64,000 nucleotides of DNA from Hydromonas duriensis (GCF_004363775.1 NZ_SNZE01000010.1:28451-92450); one strand, 5' to 3'. Positions 46,162 through 56,443 are shown, counted from the stretch's first letter. Notes: a model not told the origin generated them from the sequence alone. Numbers and translations: made by a program.

Positions 46162-46779
46162 ATGAACACACCTTTTATTATTGGCATTGCAGGCGGCAGC
46201 GGCAGTGGAAAATCGACAGTGACCCGTAAAGTCATTGAGGCAGCAGGTACAGAACACACCGCCGTTATCATGCAAGATAATTATTATCTCGACCAAAGTG
46301 ACATGACGCCAGAGCAACGTGAGCGGACCAATTACGATCATCCGCACGCATTTGACTGGCCGTTGATGATTGCGCAAATCGATGACTTGCGCAATGGTTT
46401 GCCGATTAAGATGCCGCAATATGATTTTGCAGCGCATACGCGCTCAGATGTGGTCGTTCGAGTGGCACCCGCTAAAGTCATTGTGTTGGAAGGTCTGTTT
46501 GCGTTATATGACAAAACCTTACGCGACATGATGTCAATGAAAATTTATGTCGACACTGACCCAGATGTGCGCTTCATTCGCCGTTTGACTAGAGACATAC
46601 ATGAACGTGGTCGAACGATGGAAAGCGTCATCGAGCAATATAAGGCCACCGTGCGCCCCATGCACAATCAGTTCATTGAACCGACCAAACGCTTTTCCGA
46701 TGTGATTTTGCCCCATGGAGCCAATGAGCCTGCCGTCGACATGATTACAGCGAAAATTACCACGCTGGTTAGAATATAA
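46162..46779 (+). CDS. udk: Uridine kinase
   Basis: Pyrimidine salvage kinase phosphorylating uridine and cytidine, 205 residues. The P-loop is IIGIAGGSGSGKSTVTRKVI, followed by QDNYYLDQSDM, NYDHPHAFDWPLM and QYDFAAHTRSD, all typical. The ATG at 46162 fits the family N-terminus; the open frame to 46108 does not. The ribosome-binding site is weak. It is separated from the acyl-CoA ligase gene by about 155 bases. Confidence 0.95.
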   Translation: MNTPFIIGIAGGSGSGKSTVTRKVIEAAGTEHTAVIMQDNYYLDQSDMTPEQRERTNYDHPHAFDWPLMIAQIDDLRNGLPIKMPQYDFAAHTRSDVVVRVAPAKVIVLEGLFALYDKTLRDMMSMKIYVDTDPDVRFIRRLTRDIHERGRTMESVIEQYKATVRPMHNQFIEPTKRFSDVILPHGANEPAVDMITAKITTLVRI

Positions 46780-46838
46780 GCAATTGCCTCGCTAACTACT
46801 TGTTAAATCAATGAATATTTTATCAAGGGCGAAAAAAA

Positions 46839-46852
46839 CGCACGCGCGTGCG
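46839..46852. promoter_or_regulatory. Perfect 14-base palindrome at the acyl-CoA ligase promoter
   Basis: CGCACGCGCGTGCG is self-complementary and ends one base before the putative -35 hexamer, so a dimeric regulator binding there could repress or activate. Confidence 0.5.
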
Positions 46853-46853
46853 G

Positions 46854-46881
46854 TTGTTGGGTAAAATGTATGTAATACAAT
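46854..46881 (+). promoter_or_regulatory. Sigma70-type promoter for the acyl-CoA ligase gene
   Basis: TTGTTG and TACAAT separated by 16 bases, about 55 bases before the ATG at 46936. Confidence 0.6.
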
Positions 46882-46935
46882 ATGAATGCACAGCAGTGCA
46901 ACTACCATAACTATTTATAGGTTCAGGAGACAAGC

Positions 46936-48609
46936 ATGAATCAACCTTGGTTAAAAAGCTATCAAGCAGGCGTGCCTGCAACCGTTAATGTCGAAGAATA
47001 TGCGTCAGTAGTGGGTATTTATGACGAAGCATTCGAGCGTTATTCTGACCGCGTGGCTGCAATGAACATGGGTAAAAGCATCACCTATGCTCAGATGAAT
47101 CAATACTCGAAACATGTGGCTGCATGGTTGCAACAACTGGGGTTGCAAAAGGGCGAACGCGTCGCCATTATGATGCCCAATTGCTTGCAATATCCTATTT
47201 TGGTGGCGGCTATTTTACGAGCGGGCTACTGCGTGGTGAATGTGAATCCGTTGTATACCGTTACGGAACTGACGCATCAATTGAACGATTCAGAAGCGAA
47301 GGCGATTTTTATTCTGGAAAATTTTGCCAGCACCTTACAGGCTTGCTTGCCAAATTTAAAAACCCTAAATCATATTGTGGTCACCAGCCTAGGTGATTTG
47401 CTCGGCTTGAAAGGTCATGTTGTCAATTTTGTTTTGCGTCATGTCAAAAAAATGGTGCCCGTATGGGACATTGAAGAGGCAGAATCATTTAAGACAGTCT
47501 TGTCTAAAGGTGCCAGCTTGAAATTGACCCCCGTGCAGCTGGGGCATGATGACTTGGCGTTCTTGCAATACACAGGTGGCACAACGGGTGTGTCCAAGGG
47601 TGCGACCTTGACGCACGGCAACTTGGTGGCCAATGTTTTACAAGCTGATGCGTGGTGTACTCCAGGTTTGGATTTAGACAAAAATCCAAGCCCTGTTTTT
47701 GTATGTGCTTTGCCGTTGTATCATATTTTTGGTTTGACAGCGTGTGCCTTATACTCGGTTCATCTGGGCGGTCGCTTGTTGTTGATTACCAACCCGCGCG
47801 ATGTTCCCGCCTTTATCAAAGAATTGTCGAAATATCCTTTTTCGATTTTACCCGCCGTCAATACGCTGTTTAATGCGCTGCTCAATCACCCTGACTTTGC
47901 CAAATTGGACTTTTCAAACCTCAAAGTGGCTTTGGGGGGGGGCATGGCGGTGCAAGAAAGCGTCGCGGAAAAATTTCATCAAGTCACTGGTGTGCCGATA
48001 TGCGAAGCCTATGGTTTATCCGAAACCAGCCCTGCGGCATTGTTCAATCCCGTTAATTTAACCGCCTTTACTGGACAAACGGGGCTGCCCATGTCATCGA
48101 CAGACGTGGCGATTTTGGATGACAATGGACAGCATTTGCCTCTGGGTGAGACGGGGGAAATTGGTATTCGTGGGCCACAAGTGATGCGTGGTTATTGGAA
48201 ACGCGATGACGAAACAGCTAAGGTCATGACCGCTGATGGCTATTTCAAAACGGGTGACATCGGCATTATGAATGAGCAAGGCTATGTCAAAATCGTTGAC
48301 CGTAAGAAAAACATGATTTTGGTCTCTGGCTTTAATGTTTATCCGAATCAAATTGAAGATGCCGCTGCTCGACATCCGAAAGTTTTGGAGTCGGCCGCCA
48401 TCGGTGTGCCCGATGAACACTCGGGCGAGGTGGTGAAGTTGTTTGTCGTCAAAAAAGACAGCAGTTTGACTGAGAGTGAGCTTATGTCGTTCTTAAAAGG
48501 GCAGTTGACGGGGTATAAACGTCCCAAATACATCGAGTTCCGCGCCGACTTACCCAAGTCAAATGTCGGAAAAATTTTGCATAAAGATTTACGCGAACCT
48601 AAAAAATGA
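46936..48609 (+). CDS. fadD: Long-chain fatty acid-CoA ligase
   Basis: Activates fatty acids to acyl-CoA with ATP. A 557-residue adenylate-forming enzyme: the P-loop-like A3 motif is LQYTGGTTGVSKGATLTHGN, the A5-like region is ICEAYGLSETSPAALFNPVN, and A7/A8 are YFKTGDIGIMNEQGYVKIVD and RKKNMILVSGFNVYPNQIE. The C-terminal catalytic Lys is in DLPKSNVGKILHKDLRE. The codons for ALGGGMAVQ contain a run of nine G (47934-47942). Preceded by a promoter with a palindrome and an AGGAG site, followed by a terminator. Confidence 0.93.
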   Translation: MNQPWLKSYQAGVPATVNVEEYASVVGIYDEAFERYSDRVAAMNMGKSITYAQMNQYSKHVAAWLQQLGLQKGERVAIMMPNCLQYPILVAAILRAGYCVVNVNPLYTVTELTHQLNDSEAKAIFILENFASTLQACLPNLKTLNHIVVTSLGDLLGLKGHVVNFVLRHVKKMVPVWDIEEAESFKTVLSKGASLKLTPVQLGHDDLAFLQYTGGTTGVSKGATLTHGNLVANVLQADAWCTPGLDLDKNPSPVFVCALPLYHIFGLTACALYSVHLGGRLLLITNPRDVPAFIKELSKYPFSILPAVNTLFNALLNHPDFAKLDFSNLKVALGGGMAVQESVAEKFHQVTGVPICEAYGLSETSPAALFNPVNLTAFTGQTGLPMSSTDVAILDDNGQHLPLGETGEIGIRGPQVMRGYWKRDDETAKVMTADGYFKTGDIGIMNEQGYVKIVDRKKNMILVSGFNVYPNQIEDAAARHPKVLESAAIGVPDEHSGEVVKLFVVKKDSSLTESELMSFLKGQLTGYKRPKYIEFRADLPKSNVGKILHKDLREPKK

Positions 48610-48638
48610 TGCTTGAAATGCCTCAGTCATTCTGTCCT

Positions 48639-48666
48639 AAAGCCCTGTTGAAGCAGGGCTTTTTTA
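48639..48666 (+). terminator. Intrinsic terminator after the acyl-CoA ligase gene
   Basis: AAAGCCCTG pairs with CAGGGCTTT around TTGAAG, followed by T residues. It lies just before rnpB and insulates it. Confidence 0.85.
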
Positions 48667-48678
48667 TATGGGCTGTGT

Positions 48679-48684
48679 TACAAT
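48679..48684 (+). promoter_or_regulatory. Probable -10 element of rnpB
   Basis: TACAAT lies seven bases before the RNA 5' end. The expected -35 position overlaps the preceding terminator and shows no good hexamer. Confidence 0.5.
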
Positions 48685-48690
48685 GCGCCT

Positions 48691-49011
48691 CCATGCCTGC
48701 TGGGCAATCGCTGCTGCATCTTTAAGATGTGGGGGAGGAAAGTCCGGACTTCATAGAGCGCAGTAGCGGCTAACAGCCGTCCGCCGAATCCATAAGGCGA
48801 GGAATAGGGCCACAGAGACGAGCGTATTCAGTTACGGTGAAACGCGGTAACCTCTACTGGAAGCAACACCAAATAGGCACACGTTGAGGCGGCTCGCTGA
48901 GTGTGCGGGTAGGTGGCTAGAGTTCGACGGTAACGTCGTTCCCAGAGGAATGATTGCTGTGCGCACAACTTGTTGTGGGCATCACAGAATCCGGCTTATA
49001 GGTGGGCATGG
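48691..49011 (+). ncRNA. rnpB: RNase P RNA, bacterial class A
   Basis: Catalytic RNA that matures tRNA 5' ends. Conserved regions are all present in order: GAGGAAAGTCCGGACTTCAT (CR I), GGGCCACAGAGACGAGCG, ACGGTGAAACGCGGTAACC (CR IV area), AAATAGGCACACGTTGAGG and, at the 3' side, CACAGAATCCGGCTTATAGG (CR V). The outer P1 helix pairs CATGCC at 48692 with GGCATG near 49010, which sets the ends to within a few bases. About 320 nt, normal for a betaproteobacterium. Confidence 0.95.
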
Positions 49012-49019
49012 ACTATTTA

Positions 49020-49055
49020 TAAAAAAAGCGAGATCCGTCGATCTCGCTTTTTTGC
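49020..49055. terminator. Terminator shared by rnpB and rpsT
   Basis: AAAAAAGCGAGATC pairs perfectly with GATCTCGCTTTTTT around CGTC. It ends rnpB on the plus strand and, with its A/T arms, can end the minus-strand rpsT transcript. Confidence 0.9.
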
Positions 49056-49077
49056 CAAGGTTGAGTGCTTAAGTGAA

Positions 49078-49344
49078 TTAAGCAGCCAAAGCTTTGATGC
49101 TGGCGTTCAAACGGCTCTTGTGACGAGCGGCTTTGTTTTTGTGAACGATTTTTTTGTCAGCAATGCTGTCAATGATTTGAGCTGCTTTAGCGAAAACTTC
49201 GCGTGCTTTAGCGTGGTCGCCTGCATCGATGGCTTTACGAACTGATTTAACCGCAGTGCGGTATTGTGAACGCAACGCTGAATTGTGAGCGTTTTGTTTG
49301 ACGGCTTGGCGCGCGCGTTTGCGTGCTTGTGCTGAGTTTGCCAT
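49078..49344 (-). CDS. rpsT: 30S ribosomal protein S20
   Basis: An 88-residue, strongly basic, alanine-rich primary 16S rRNA-binding protein. The N-terminus [20 protein letters not shown] and the C-terminus [20 protein letters not shown] are typical. It is divergent from murJ, the usual arrangement. AAGGAAT upstream of the ATG is the ribosome-binding site. Confidence 0.97.
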   Translation of the reverse strand: MANSAQARKRARQAVKQNAHNSALRSQYRTAVKSVRKAIDAGDHAKAREVFAKAAQIIDSIADKKIVHKNKAARHKSRLNASIKALAA

Positions 49345-49650
49345 AACTATTCCTTAAATACTGTGAAATGAAAATCGATTTTCTATCGGCTTCTTGAGGC
49401 TTTTTGCAAAATGTGTGCTCAAATACGCCTTGCGCAAAGCGCATTTGCATTTTAACTTTATGTAGCCCAGCACTGAAAAATGACGAGTGCATCAAGAAAA
49501 TAGCTGTAAAATATAACACTTTTTGAACAAAGACGCAACGGTTTTCGCGAGAGCGGTCGGTATAAGTGGCGATGACAGCCATTTTGCCGTTGCAAAGTTT
49601 GATTTTTGTTGGCTTTTTAACCAAGGCGCAAGCGCCCATTTTAAGAATAT
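49345..49650. other. Divergent promoter region between rpsT and murJ
   Basis: About 305 bases with no credible gene. A GGCGC-AA-GCGCC inverted repeat is at 49625-49636, 14 bases before murJ. An ORF covers part on the minus strand but overlaps rpsT and has no family features. Confidence 0.5.
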
Positions 49651-51219
49651 ATGAATTTACTCAAAACTTTGGCTTCTGTCAGCGGCATGACTTTGCTGTC
49701 GCGCATTGCGGGTTTAGTGCGTGAGACGCTGACCGCTCGAATTTTTGGCGCGGGGGCAACCACGGATGCTTTCTTTATTGCCTTTCGTATCCCGAATTTA
49801 TTGCGACGACTGTTTGCAGAAGGTGCGTTTTCTCAAGCGTTTATCCCGTTGCTGGCGCAAAGTAAAAATACGAATGGGCAAGATGCAACCAAAGCACTGG
49901 TCGACCATGTGGCGACCGTGTTGTTTTGGGTGGTCAGCATGATCACGATTTTAGGCATTGTGTTTGTGAATGCCGTGTTGGCATTTATGGCCAGTGGCTT
50001 GATGGCGGGCAGCGAGCCTTACAATCAAGCGGCGTTGATGACCCAAATCATGTTTCCTTATATTGTGTTTATGGCGTTGTCCGCTTTGTTTGCGGGTGTG
50101 CTGAATACATGGAAAAATTTTAATACCCCTGCGTTTACGCCCGTTTTGCTCAATCTGGTATTGATTTCTTCAATGATTTGGCTCTCGCCTCACATGAATC
50201 CGCCGATTCTCGGCTTGGCGATTGGTGTTTTTGTGGGTGGTTTTGTTCAGCTGGCATGGCAGATTCCTGCGTTACGCAAGATAGGGATGTTGCCCAAAAT
50301 TTCGTTTAACTTGGCTGCGGCGTTCCGAGATGCAGGCGTGCGCCGTGTGTTGAAACAAATGGTGCCAGCAACGTTGGCGGTGTCAGTGGCGCAAATCAGC
50401 CTCATCATCAACACCAATATTGCCACGCATTTAGGCGCAGGCGCGGTGTCGTGGATTACGTATGCCGACCGTTTGATGGAGTTTCCGACGGCGATGCTTG
50501 GGGTGGCTTTGGGTACTATTTTACTGCCGAGTTTGTCTCGTGCGCACAGCACTTCGGATGAGGTTGAATACAAAACCATTTTGAATTGGGGTTTGCGTTT
50601 GACTTTATTGTTGGCTTTGCCTTCTGCGGTGGGCTTGGGGTGTCTCTCGGTTGCATTGACCAGCAGTCTGTTTCATTATGGACATTTTAGTGCGAACGAT
50701 GTGATGAAAACATCTCAGGCTTTAAGCATGTACGCCATTGGTTTAGTTGGTTTAATTGCGGTGAAAATTTTGGCGGCGGCGTATTATGCCAAGCAAGATA
50801 TTAAAACCCCTGTGAAAATCGCCATTGTTGTGTTGGCGGCGACGCAGGGCATGAATCTGATTTTTGTTCCCATCTTTGGCCATGCAGGTTTGTCGCTGTC
50901 GATTGGCTTGGGTGCGTGTCTGAATGCCGCGATTTTGTGCTTTTTGTTGGCGCGACGTGGTGCGTTGGGTGGTGCGGCGGGTTGGTTGCCGTTTTTCACA
51001 AAATTATGTTTGGCCTTGTTGGTTTTGGCGCTCGTGGCGTATGGTTTAGGGCGGCAAGTGGATTGGCTTGGTTTGGGGCAAGCCGTTGGTTTTGCACCCA
51101 AGATAGAGCGTTTGGCGACGTTGTTTGGTATCATCATCGTCAGTGCGGGGGCCTATTTTGCAGTTTTGTTTGGCTTGGGCTTCCGTTTGCGTGATTTTAA
51201 ATTGGTTGCTAAGGGTTGA
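49651..51219 (+). CDS. murJ: Lipid II flippase MurJ
   Basis: Moves lipid II across the inner membrane for peptidoglycan synthesis. A 522-residue protein with about 14 spans of the MVF superfamily. The signature N-terminus is MTLLSRIAGLVRETLTARIF, with FFIAFRIPNLLRRLFAEGAF and SQAFIPLLA immediately after, all diagnostic. Divergent from rpsT. Confidence 0.96.
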   Translation: MNLLKTLASVSGMTLLSRIAGLVRETLTARIFGAGATTDAFFIAFRIPNLLRRLFAEGAFSQAFIPLLAQSKNTNGQDATKALVDHVATVLFWVVSMITILGIVFVNAVLAFMASGLMAGSEPYNQAALMTQIMFPYIVFMALSALFAGVLNTWKNFNTPAFTPVLLNLVLISSMIWLSPHMNPPILGLAIGVFVGGFVQLAWQIPALRKIGMLPKISFNLAAAFRDAGVRRVLKQMVPATLAVSVAQISLIINTNIATHLGAGAVSWITYADRLMEFPTAMLGVALGTILLPSLSRAHSTSDEVEYKTILNWGLRLTLLLALPSAVGLGCLSVALTSSLFHYGHFSANDVMKTSQALSMYAIGLVGLIAVKILAAAYYAKQDIKTPVKIAIVVLAATQGMNLIFVPIFGHAGLSLSIGLGACLNAAILCFLLARRGALGGAAGWLPFFTKLCLALLVLALVAYGLGRQVDWLGLGQAVGFAPKIERLATLFGIIIVSAGAYFAVLFGLGFRLRDFKLVAKG

Positions 51220-51349
51220 CGCTAAAATTGTTGTTTTTTTGTTTTTGTGCCATTGTGAAACGCTCTTGCATGATTTATCCAAAATCACCATCTAGCATGA
51301 GCTCCCGATAGTCAGGGTCGTTACATTCTTATAAAAAGCGGTATTTATT

Positions 51350-52537
51350 ATGTCTTTGCAATCTTTTAAATCTTCTGAATCTCGATCCTTGCGCAAAGTC
51401 ATGCTGTGGGCATTGTTGATAGCTTTAGTCGCCCTCGTCGGTTTTCGTATTTATCAATCAATGGGGCGCGCCAGTAAGGCGAAAGTGCCGCCTGCAAAAG
51501 TGATGCAGTTAAAAGCCACTGAACTGATTGCCGTTCAACCTTCGACATTTGAGCAGACCTTACCCTTGTCTGGTGCGCTCACCCCCTATACGCAGGCGAC
51601 GGTCAGTGCGCGTGCGAGCGGCGAGGTTCAAAGCGTCAAAGTGCGTGAGGGGCAGGTCGTCAGCAAAGGTCAAGTTTTGGCGGTTTTGGTTGGTACGACG
51701 TACCAAGCGCAGTACCAACAAGCGGTTGCCAATTTAGAATCAGCTAAAAGTGCATTAGAGTTGGCAAAGAAAGATTACGACAATAATCGCCAATTGGTCC
51801 AAGAAGGCTTCATTTCAACCATGGCGTTGCAAAAACTCGAGGTGAGTTTGGCCAATGCCAATTCGCAATTGCGTAATGCTCAAGAAGCGCTGGTTATCGC
51901 AAAACGCGCATTGAGCGAGGTGACGATTGTTGCGCCCGTCTCGGGTGCGATTGCGACGAGTAAAATCAATGCGGGCGATACGGTCGCGATTGGTTCGCCA
52001 TTATTCAGCATCGTCAATACAGATCAATTTGAATTGGTGGCCCCTATTTCGGCGGAACAAATCGGTTCTTTAAGTGCAGGTCAAACAGTTCAGTTAAGCA
52101 GCATCGGTGTGGCGCAACCATTTCAAGGGCGAGTTGATCGCATCAACCCCGAAGCGCAAAACGGTTCACGCAGCTATTCAGTGTATGTCGCCGTGGACAA
52201 TCCAACGGGTCAGCTCAAATCAGGCATGTTTGCTCAAGGGCAAATTGTATTGACCGCAAGGACGGGCGTGTTGACTGTGCCCGCCACCGCGATTCGCCAT
52301 GTGGACAATCGAAATTTCGTATACGTCGTTCGCGATGGCAAAATGACAGAGCAAGATGTGAATTTGGGCGCGCGTGCCAGTGACGCGATTGATGCTGCCG
52401 TTGAAATCACATCAGGCCTGAATGCAGGCGACCAAGTGGTGCGCTTAGACTTGGGCGTGCTCAAGTCTGGGGTCGATGTGGTTATTTTGAGCGACAAGGG
52501 CACTGATGCACCTCCAGCACCAGCGGTCAGCCCTTAA
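51350..52537 (+). CDS. RND efflux periplasmic adaptor subunit (membrane fusion protein)
   Basis: A 395-residue HlyD/AcrA-type adaptor linking the inner membrane pump to the outer membrane channel. An N-terminal anchor (VMLWALLIALVALVGFRIY) is followed by a lipoyl/barrel-sandwich segment (GEVQSVKVREGQVVSKGQVL), a coiled-coil alpha-hairpin (about residues 115-180, rich in Ala/Leu/Gln) and the second lipoyl half (EVTIVAPVSGAIATSKINAG). First gene of a tightly packed adaptor-pump-methyltransferase-TolC set. Confidence 0.93.
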   Translation: MSLQSFKSSESRSLRKVMLWALLIALVALVGFRIYQSMGRASKAKVPPAKVMQLKATELIAVQPSTFEQTLPLSGALTPYTQATVSARASGEVQSVKVREGQVVSKGQVLAVLVGTTYQAQYQQAVANLESAKSALELAKKDYDNNRQLVQEGFISTMALQKLEVSLANANSQLRNAQEALVIAKRALSEVTIVAPVSGAIATSKINAGDTVAIGSPLFSIVNTDQFELVAPISAEQIGSLSAGQTVQLSSIGVAQPFQGRVDRINPEAQNGSRSYSVYVAVDNPTGQLKSGMFAQGQIVLTARTGVLTVPATAIRHVDNRNFVYVVRDGKMTEQDVNLGARASDAIDAAVEITSGLNAGDQVVRLDLGVLKSGVDVVILSDKGTDAPPAPAVSP

Positions 52538-52597
52538 TCGACTTGATATTCAGCGTTTTTATATTGCCCGTGTTTTTTAAATAATTAAAGGTTCGCC

Positions 52598-55500
52598 ATG
52601 TGGTTCACCCGTGTGAGTATTAAAAATCCAATTTTTGCTGTGATGGTGATGCTCGCACTCATCGTTTTGGGCATGATGGGCTACAACCGAATGCCCGTAG
52701 ACCAAACGCCCGAAGTTGAGTTTCCGATTGTCGTCGTGCAAACCACCTATGACGGAGCCGCACCGACATCGGTTGAAAATGACGTGTCGCGCCCAGTAGA
52801 AGAGGCCTTGAACACGGTGGGCGGCATCAAAACCCTAACCTCGCGCTCTTATCAAGGCTTGTCTGTGGTGACTGCTGAGTTTGAACTCGGTACCAATATG
52901 AATAAAGCCATGCAAGACGTGCGTGGCAAAATGGATACGCTTAAGCGCAGTCTACGAGATGAGGTGGATACGCCCGTCGTTTCGCAAGTCGACCCAACTG
53001 CCGTAGCCATGATGACTTTGGTGATTTCGGGTGACAGTCAACGCAGCTTGCGAGACTTGACCGATATGGCGGACAACACCATTGTGCCGAAAATTCAAAC
53101 AGCCCGAGGCGTGGGCGATGTGACGATTTTGGGTGGTGTCAAACGGCAAGTCAATATCATCCTCGATGCCAATCAAATGGAAAGTTTAGGTGTCACGGCC
53201 GCGCAAGTGGCGAGTGCCATTAAAGCCAACAACCAAGAGTTACCCGCGGGTACGATAGACAACAACGAAAAACAAATCATTGTTCAAGTGAAAGGGCGAA
53301 TCACTGACATACAAGGATTTCGTCGCATCGTTGTGGCGAATCGAGGGGGGCAGCCTGTTTATTTGGAGCAAATTGCGACGGTTGAAGATGGCATCAAAGA
53401 GAAAACCAGCGCATCCTTGGTCAACGGCGAGCCTACGCTGGGCTTGAGTATTATCAAATCCAGCGGCACCAACACCATTGAAGTGGCGGACAATGTTCGT
53501 ACTGCACTTGCAGAGCTACAAAAAAGTTTACCCGCAGACATCAAAATCACCGCCCGTACTGACCAGTCAAAAACCATTAAAGCCGCAGTAGATGATGTGC
53601 GCAACACGATTTTTGAAGGTGCGATTTTGACCATCATGATTGTGTTTTTGTTTTTGCACTCATGGCGCAGCACGGTGATTACCGCTTTGACTCTACCCGT
53701 GGCGATGATAGGTACGTTTGGTTTTATTTATCTCATGGGCTTTACCATCAACACCATGACCTTGATGGCACTGTCGCTATCGGTTGGTTTGTTGATTGAT
53801 GATGCGATTGTTGTGCGTGAAAATATCGTGCGCCATGTACAGATGGGCAGCGACCACTACACCGCTTCGCTTGAAGCCACAAAAGAAATTGGTTTGGCGG
53901 TACTGGCAACCACGCTCAGTATCGTCGCCGTGTTTTTGCCATTGGGCTTTATGAAAGGCATTATTGGGCAATTCTTCCATCCGTTCTCATTGACGGTGGT
54001 TGTCGCGGTGCTGTTGTCCATGTTCGTTTCTTTCACATTAGACCCCATGCTGTCAAGCGCGTGGTACGACCCTGATGCGCATAAACCGTTAGAAAAAAAA
54101 CGAGGCGCAAAACTATTGGTTTGGTTTGAAGGGCATGTGGAAGATTTCAGCCTGTTTTATCAACGCATGTTGCGTTGGGCTTTAAAGCATCGCGTCAAAA
54201 CTTTATTGATTGCCTTTATGACTTTTGCCATCAGCTTACCGATAGTTAAAGTGATAGGCTCAGAATTTTTACCGCAAACAGACCAGTCCGAAATGAATGT
54301 GCGTTTCAAAACGCCTGTTGGTACAACTTTGGAGCAAACCACCGACAAAGTGAAGCAAGTACAGGCCGTGCTTAAAGCCGAGTTCCCAGACATTGACTAT
54401 AGCTTTGCACGAATCGGCGGAGGCACGAGTGGCTCAAATGTGGCGAATATTTATGTCAAATTAAAGCCTTTGAGTAAACGCTCACATTCTCTAGATGAGA
54501 TGAAAATATTGGTTCGTCAGCGTTTGGTGCAAATCGGTGGGATTAATATTTCTAAAGTATCTGGGCAAGAGGGTGGCCCCGCAGGTGCAAATAAACAATT
54601 AATTTTCAATATCAAAGGCCCCGATTTAAATCGCTTAGAAGCCTATAGCGCAGAAGCCTTGGCTAAATTGAAATCAGTGCCAGGGACGGTGGATTTAGAA
54701 TCAACGGTCGCTGAAAAAAAACCATCGATGGATTTGAAAATTGATACGCAACGGGCCGCAGACTTGGGCTTGAATACCAGCAGTCTCGCAACGACCGTCT
54801 CTGGGCTGGTTACAGGAACGAGCGCGGGCGTATGGCGTGCACCCAATGACGAGGATTACAGCATCGAGTTGCGCTTAAAAGAGTCGCAACGCACGCGCCC
54901 TGAGGACATCGCCAACTTACGTATTGCCACCGCAGGTACGAATAGCAATGGCCAACCGATATTGGCCCGTGTGGGTGACGTGGCGCAAGTTGTACAAGGC
55001 AGCACCTCAAATGAAATTGTGCGTGAAAACTTAGTTCGGCGCATTCAAATTGACGCCAACCCAGCAGGGCGCAGTGTTGGCGAAGTCTCCGCCGATATGG
55101 ATGCCGTCCTCAAGGACATGAAATGGGAGCCGGGTTACAGCTACGAAGCCGCAGGCGACTCCAAAGACCAAGCGGAATCAATGGGTTACGCCATGACTGC
55201 TTTGGGCTTAGGGATTATTTTCATCTACATGGTGTTGGCTTCACAATTTAACAGCCTCTTGCAGCCGATTGCGATTATGAGCACATTGCCCTTATCGTTG
55301 ATTGGTGTCTTCAGTGCTTTACTGCTGTTTAAATCGAGTTTGAATATGTTTTCAGTTGTGGGGTTTGTTTTGCTCATGGGCTTGGTGACAAAAAATGCCA
55401 TTTTGTTGATAGACTTCATCAACCAAGCCCGCGCCAGCGGCTCAACGCGAGAAGAAGCGATTTTAGACGCGGTCAAAATTCGTTTACGCCCGATTCTCAT

Positions 55501-55726
55501 GACCACACTGGCGATGGTGTTTGGCATGTTGCCGATGGCGATGGCTCTAGGCGAAGGCTCCGAGCAACGCGCCCCGATGGGGCAGGCCGTGATTGGTGGC
55601 ACGATTACGTCAACCTTATTGACCTTGGTTGTTGTTCCCGTCGTATACACTTATTTGGACGACTGGGGCGCAAGAGCAAAAAGGTTTTTTGCTAAGAGCG
55701 GCACTTCTGAACAACAACCGCACTAA
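52598..55726 (+). CDS. RND family efflux pump (HAE1 type)
   Basis: A 1042-residue inner-membrane proton antiporter. The start [20 protein letters not shown] is typical. Two large periplasmic loops lie between spans 1-2 and 7-8. The proton-relay Asp pair is in [20 protein letters not shown], and [20 protein letters not shown] is the second conserved block. It belongs to the MexF/AcrB-like clade with the single-gene pump (no paired second pump gene). Substrates cannot be inferred; in this clade drugs, solvents or metals are possible. Confidence 0.94.
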   Translation: MWFTRVSIKNPIFAVMVMLALIVLGMMGYNRMPVDQTPEVEFPIVVVQTTYDGAAPTSVENDVSRPVEEALNTVGGIKTLTSRSYQGLSVVTAEFELGTNMNKAMQDVRGKMDTLKRSLRDEVDTPVVSQVDPTAVAMMTLVISGDSQRSLRDLTDMADNTIVPKIQTARGVGDVTILGGVKRQVNIILDANQMESLGVTAAQVASAIKANNQELPAGTIDNNEKQIIVQVKGRITDIQGFRRIVVANRGGQPVYLEQIATVEDGIKEKTSASLVNGEPTLGLSIIKSSGTNTIEVADNVRTALAELQKSLPADIKITARTDQSKTIKAAVDDVRNTIFEGAILTIMIVFLFLHSWRSTVITALTLPVAMIGTFGFIYLMGFTINTMTLMALSLSVGLLIDDAIVVRENIVRHVQMGSDHYTASLEATKEIGLAVLATTLSIVAVFLPLGFMKGIIGQFFHPFSLTVVVAVLLSMFVSFTLDPMLSSAWYDPDAHKPLEKKRGAKLLVWFEGHVEDFSLFYQRMLRWALKHRVKTLLIAFMTFAISLPIVKVIGSEFLPQTDQSEMNVRFKTPVGTTLEQTTDKVKQVQAVLKAEFPDIDYSFARIGGGTSGSNVANIYVKLKPLSKRSHSLDEMKILVRQRLVQIGGINISKVSGQEGGPAGANKQLIFNIKGPDLNRLEAYSAEALAKLKSVPGTVDLESTVAEKKPSMDLKIDTQRAADLGLNTSSLATTVSGLVTGTSAGVWRAPNDEDYSIELRLKESQRTRPEDIANLRIATAGTNSNGQPILARVGDVAQVVQGSTSNEIVRENLVRRIQIDANPAGRSVGEVSADMDAVLKDMKWEPGYSYEAAGDSKDQAESMGYAMTALGLGIIFIYMVLASQFNSLLQPIAIMSTLPLSLIGVFSALLLFKSSLNMFSVVGFVLLMGLVTKNAILLIDFINQARASGSTREEAILDAVKIRLRPILMTTLAMVFGMLPMAMALGEGSEQRAPMGQAVIGGTITSTLLTLVVVPVVYTYLDDWGARAKRFFAKSGTSEQQPH

Positions 55727-55765
55727 TATTTAATCCAATAATAACTTCAAAAATCAGGTGAACAC

Positions 55766-56431
55766 ATGAAACGCGACGCATTATTCAATATGATTGAACA
55801 GCAAATCCGCCCATGGGATGTCAGCAACCCAGCTGTACTTAAACTGTTGCACGACTTACCACGCGCAGGTTTTTTACCCGCGTCACATCAAGCATTTGCA
55901 TATGTCGACACCGAACTGCCATTGGTGATTGACGGTGTGGACACGGGCACTCAACTGCTCACACCACGGGTGGTGGCGCGCATCGTACAAGCTGTCGACG
56001 TGCAAAAAAATGAAACGGTCGCCCAAGTGGGGCTTGGAGATGGTTACATGGCGGCACTGCTGGCAAGATTCGCCAAAACGGTGACGGTCTACGAGTTGAA
56101 TGAAACCATTTTGCATTTTGCGCAACGCAATTTAAATCAACATCATGTGCGCAACGTCAATTATGAGCTGGGTGATGGCTTGAAACTCAGCACCGAAAAA
56201 TTTGATGTATTGGTTCTGGCAGGTAGTGTTGCACACCTTACCCATACGATGAAGCAACGCATCCATGTGGGCGGACGCTTATTTGCAATCATCGGAACCG
56301 CAGGCGCACCAACCATGCACGCCGTACTGGTTCATCGAGTGGGCGAGTCAGACTGGACGCAAGAGGTCTTGTTTGAAACCATTGCCCCCGCGTTGACGCA
56401 AAGCGACACACGTCCCACTTTCGTATTTTAA
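55766..56431 (+). CDS. Protein-L-isoaspartate O-methyltransferase-like protein
   Basis: A 221-residue PCMT-family methyltransferase fold. N-terminus MKRDALFNMIEQQIRPWDV resembles Pcm; the SAM-binding motif I is here VAQVGLGDGYMAALLARFA rather than the usual IGTGSGYQTA. Late elements VHRVGESDWTQEVLFETIAP are as in pcm homologues that sit before tolC in betaproteobacteria. The altered motif I makes classical isoaspartate repair doubtful. It lies 40 bases after the RND gene and 12 before tolC. Confidence 0.82.
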   Translation: MKRDALFNMIEQQIRPWDVSNPAVLKLLHDLPRAGFLPASHQAFAYVDTELPLVIDGVDTGTQLLTPRVVARIVQAVDVQKNETVAQVGLGDGYMAALLARFAKTVTVYELNETILHFAQRNLNQHHVRNVNYELGDGLKLSTEKFDVLVLAGSVAHLTHTMKQRIHVGGRLFAIIGTAGAPTMHAVLVHRVGESDWTQEVLFETIAPALTQSDTRPTFVF

Positions 56432-56443
56432 GAAAAGCGCAAC

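Noticed and set aside
49247..49639. 130-codon minus-strand frame upstream of and overlapping rpsT
   Set aside because: It overlaps rpsT in another frame and covers its promoter region; no family features.
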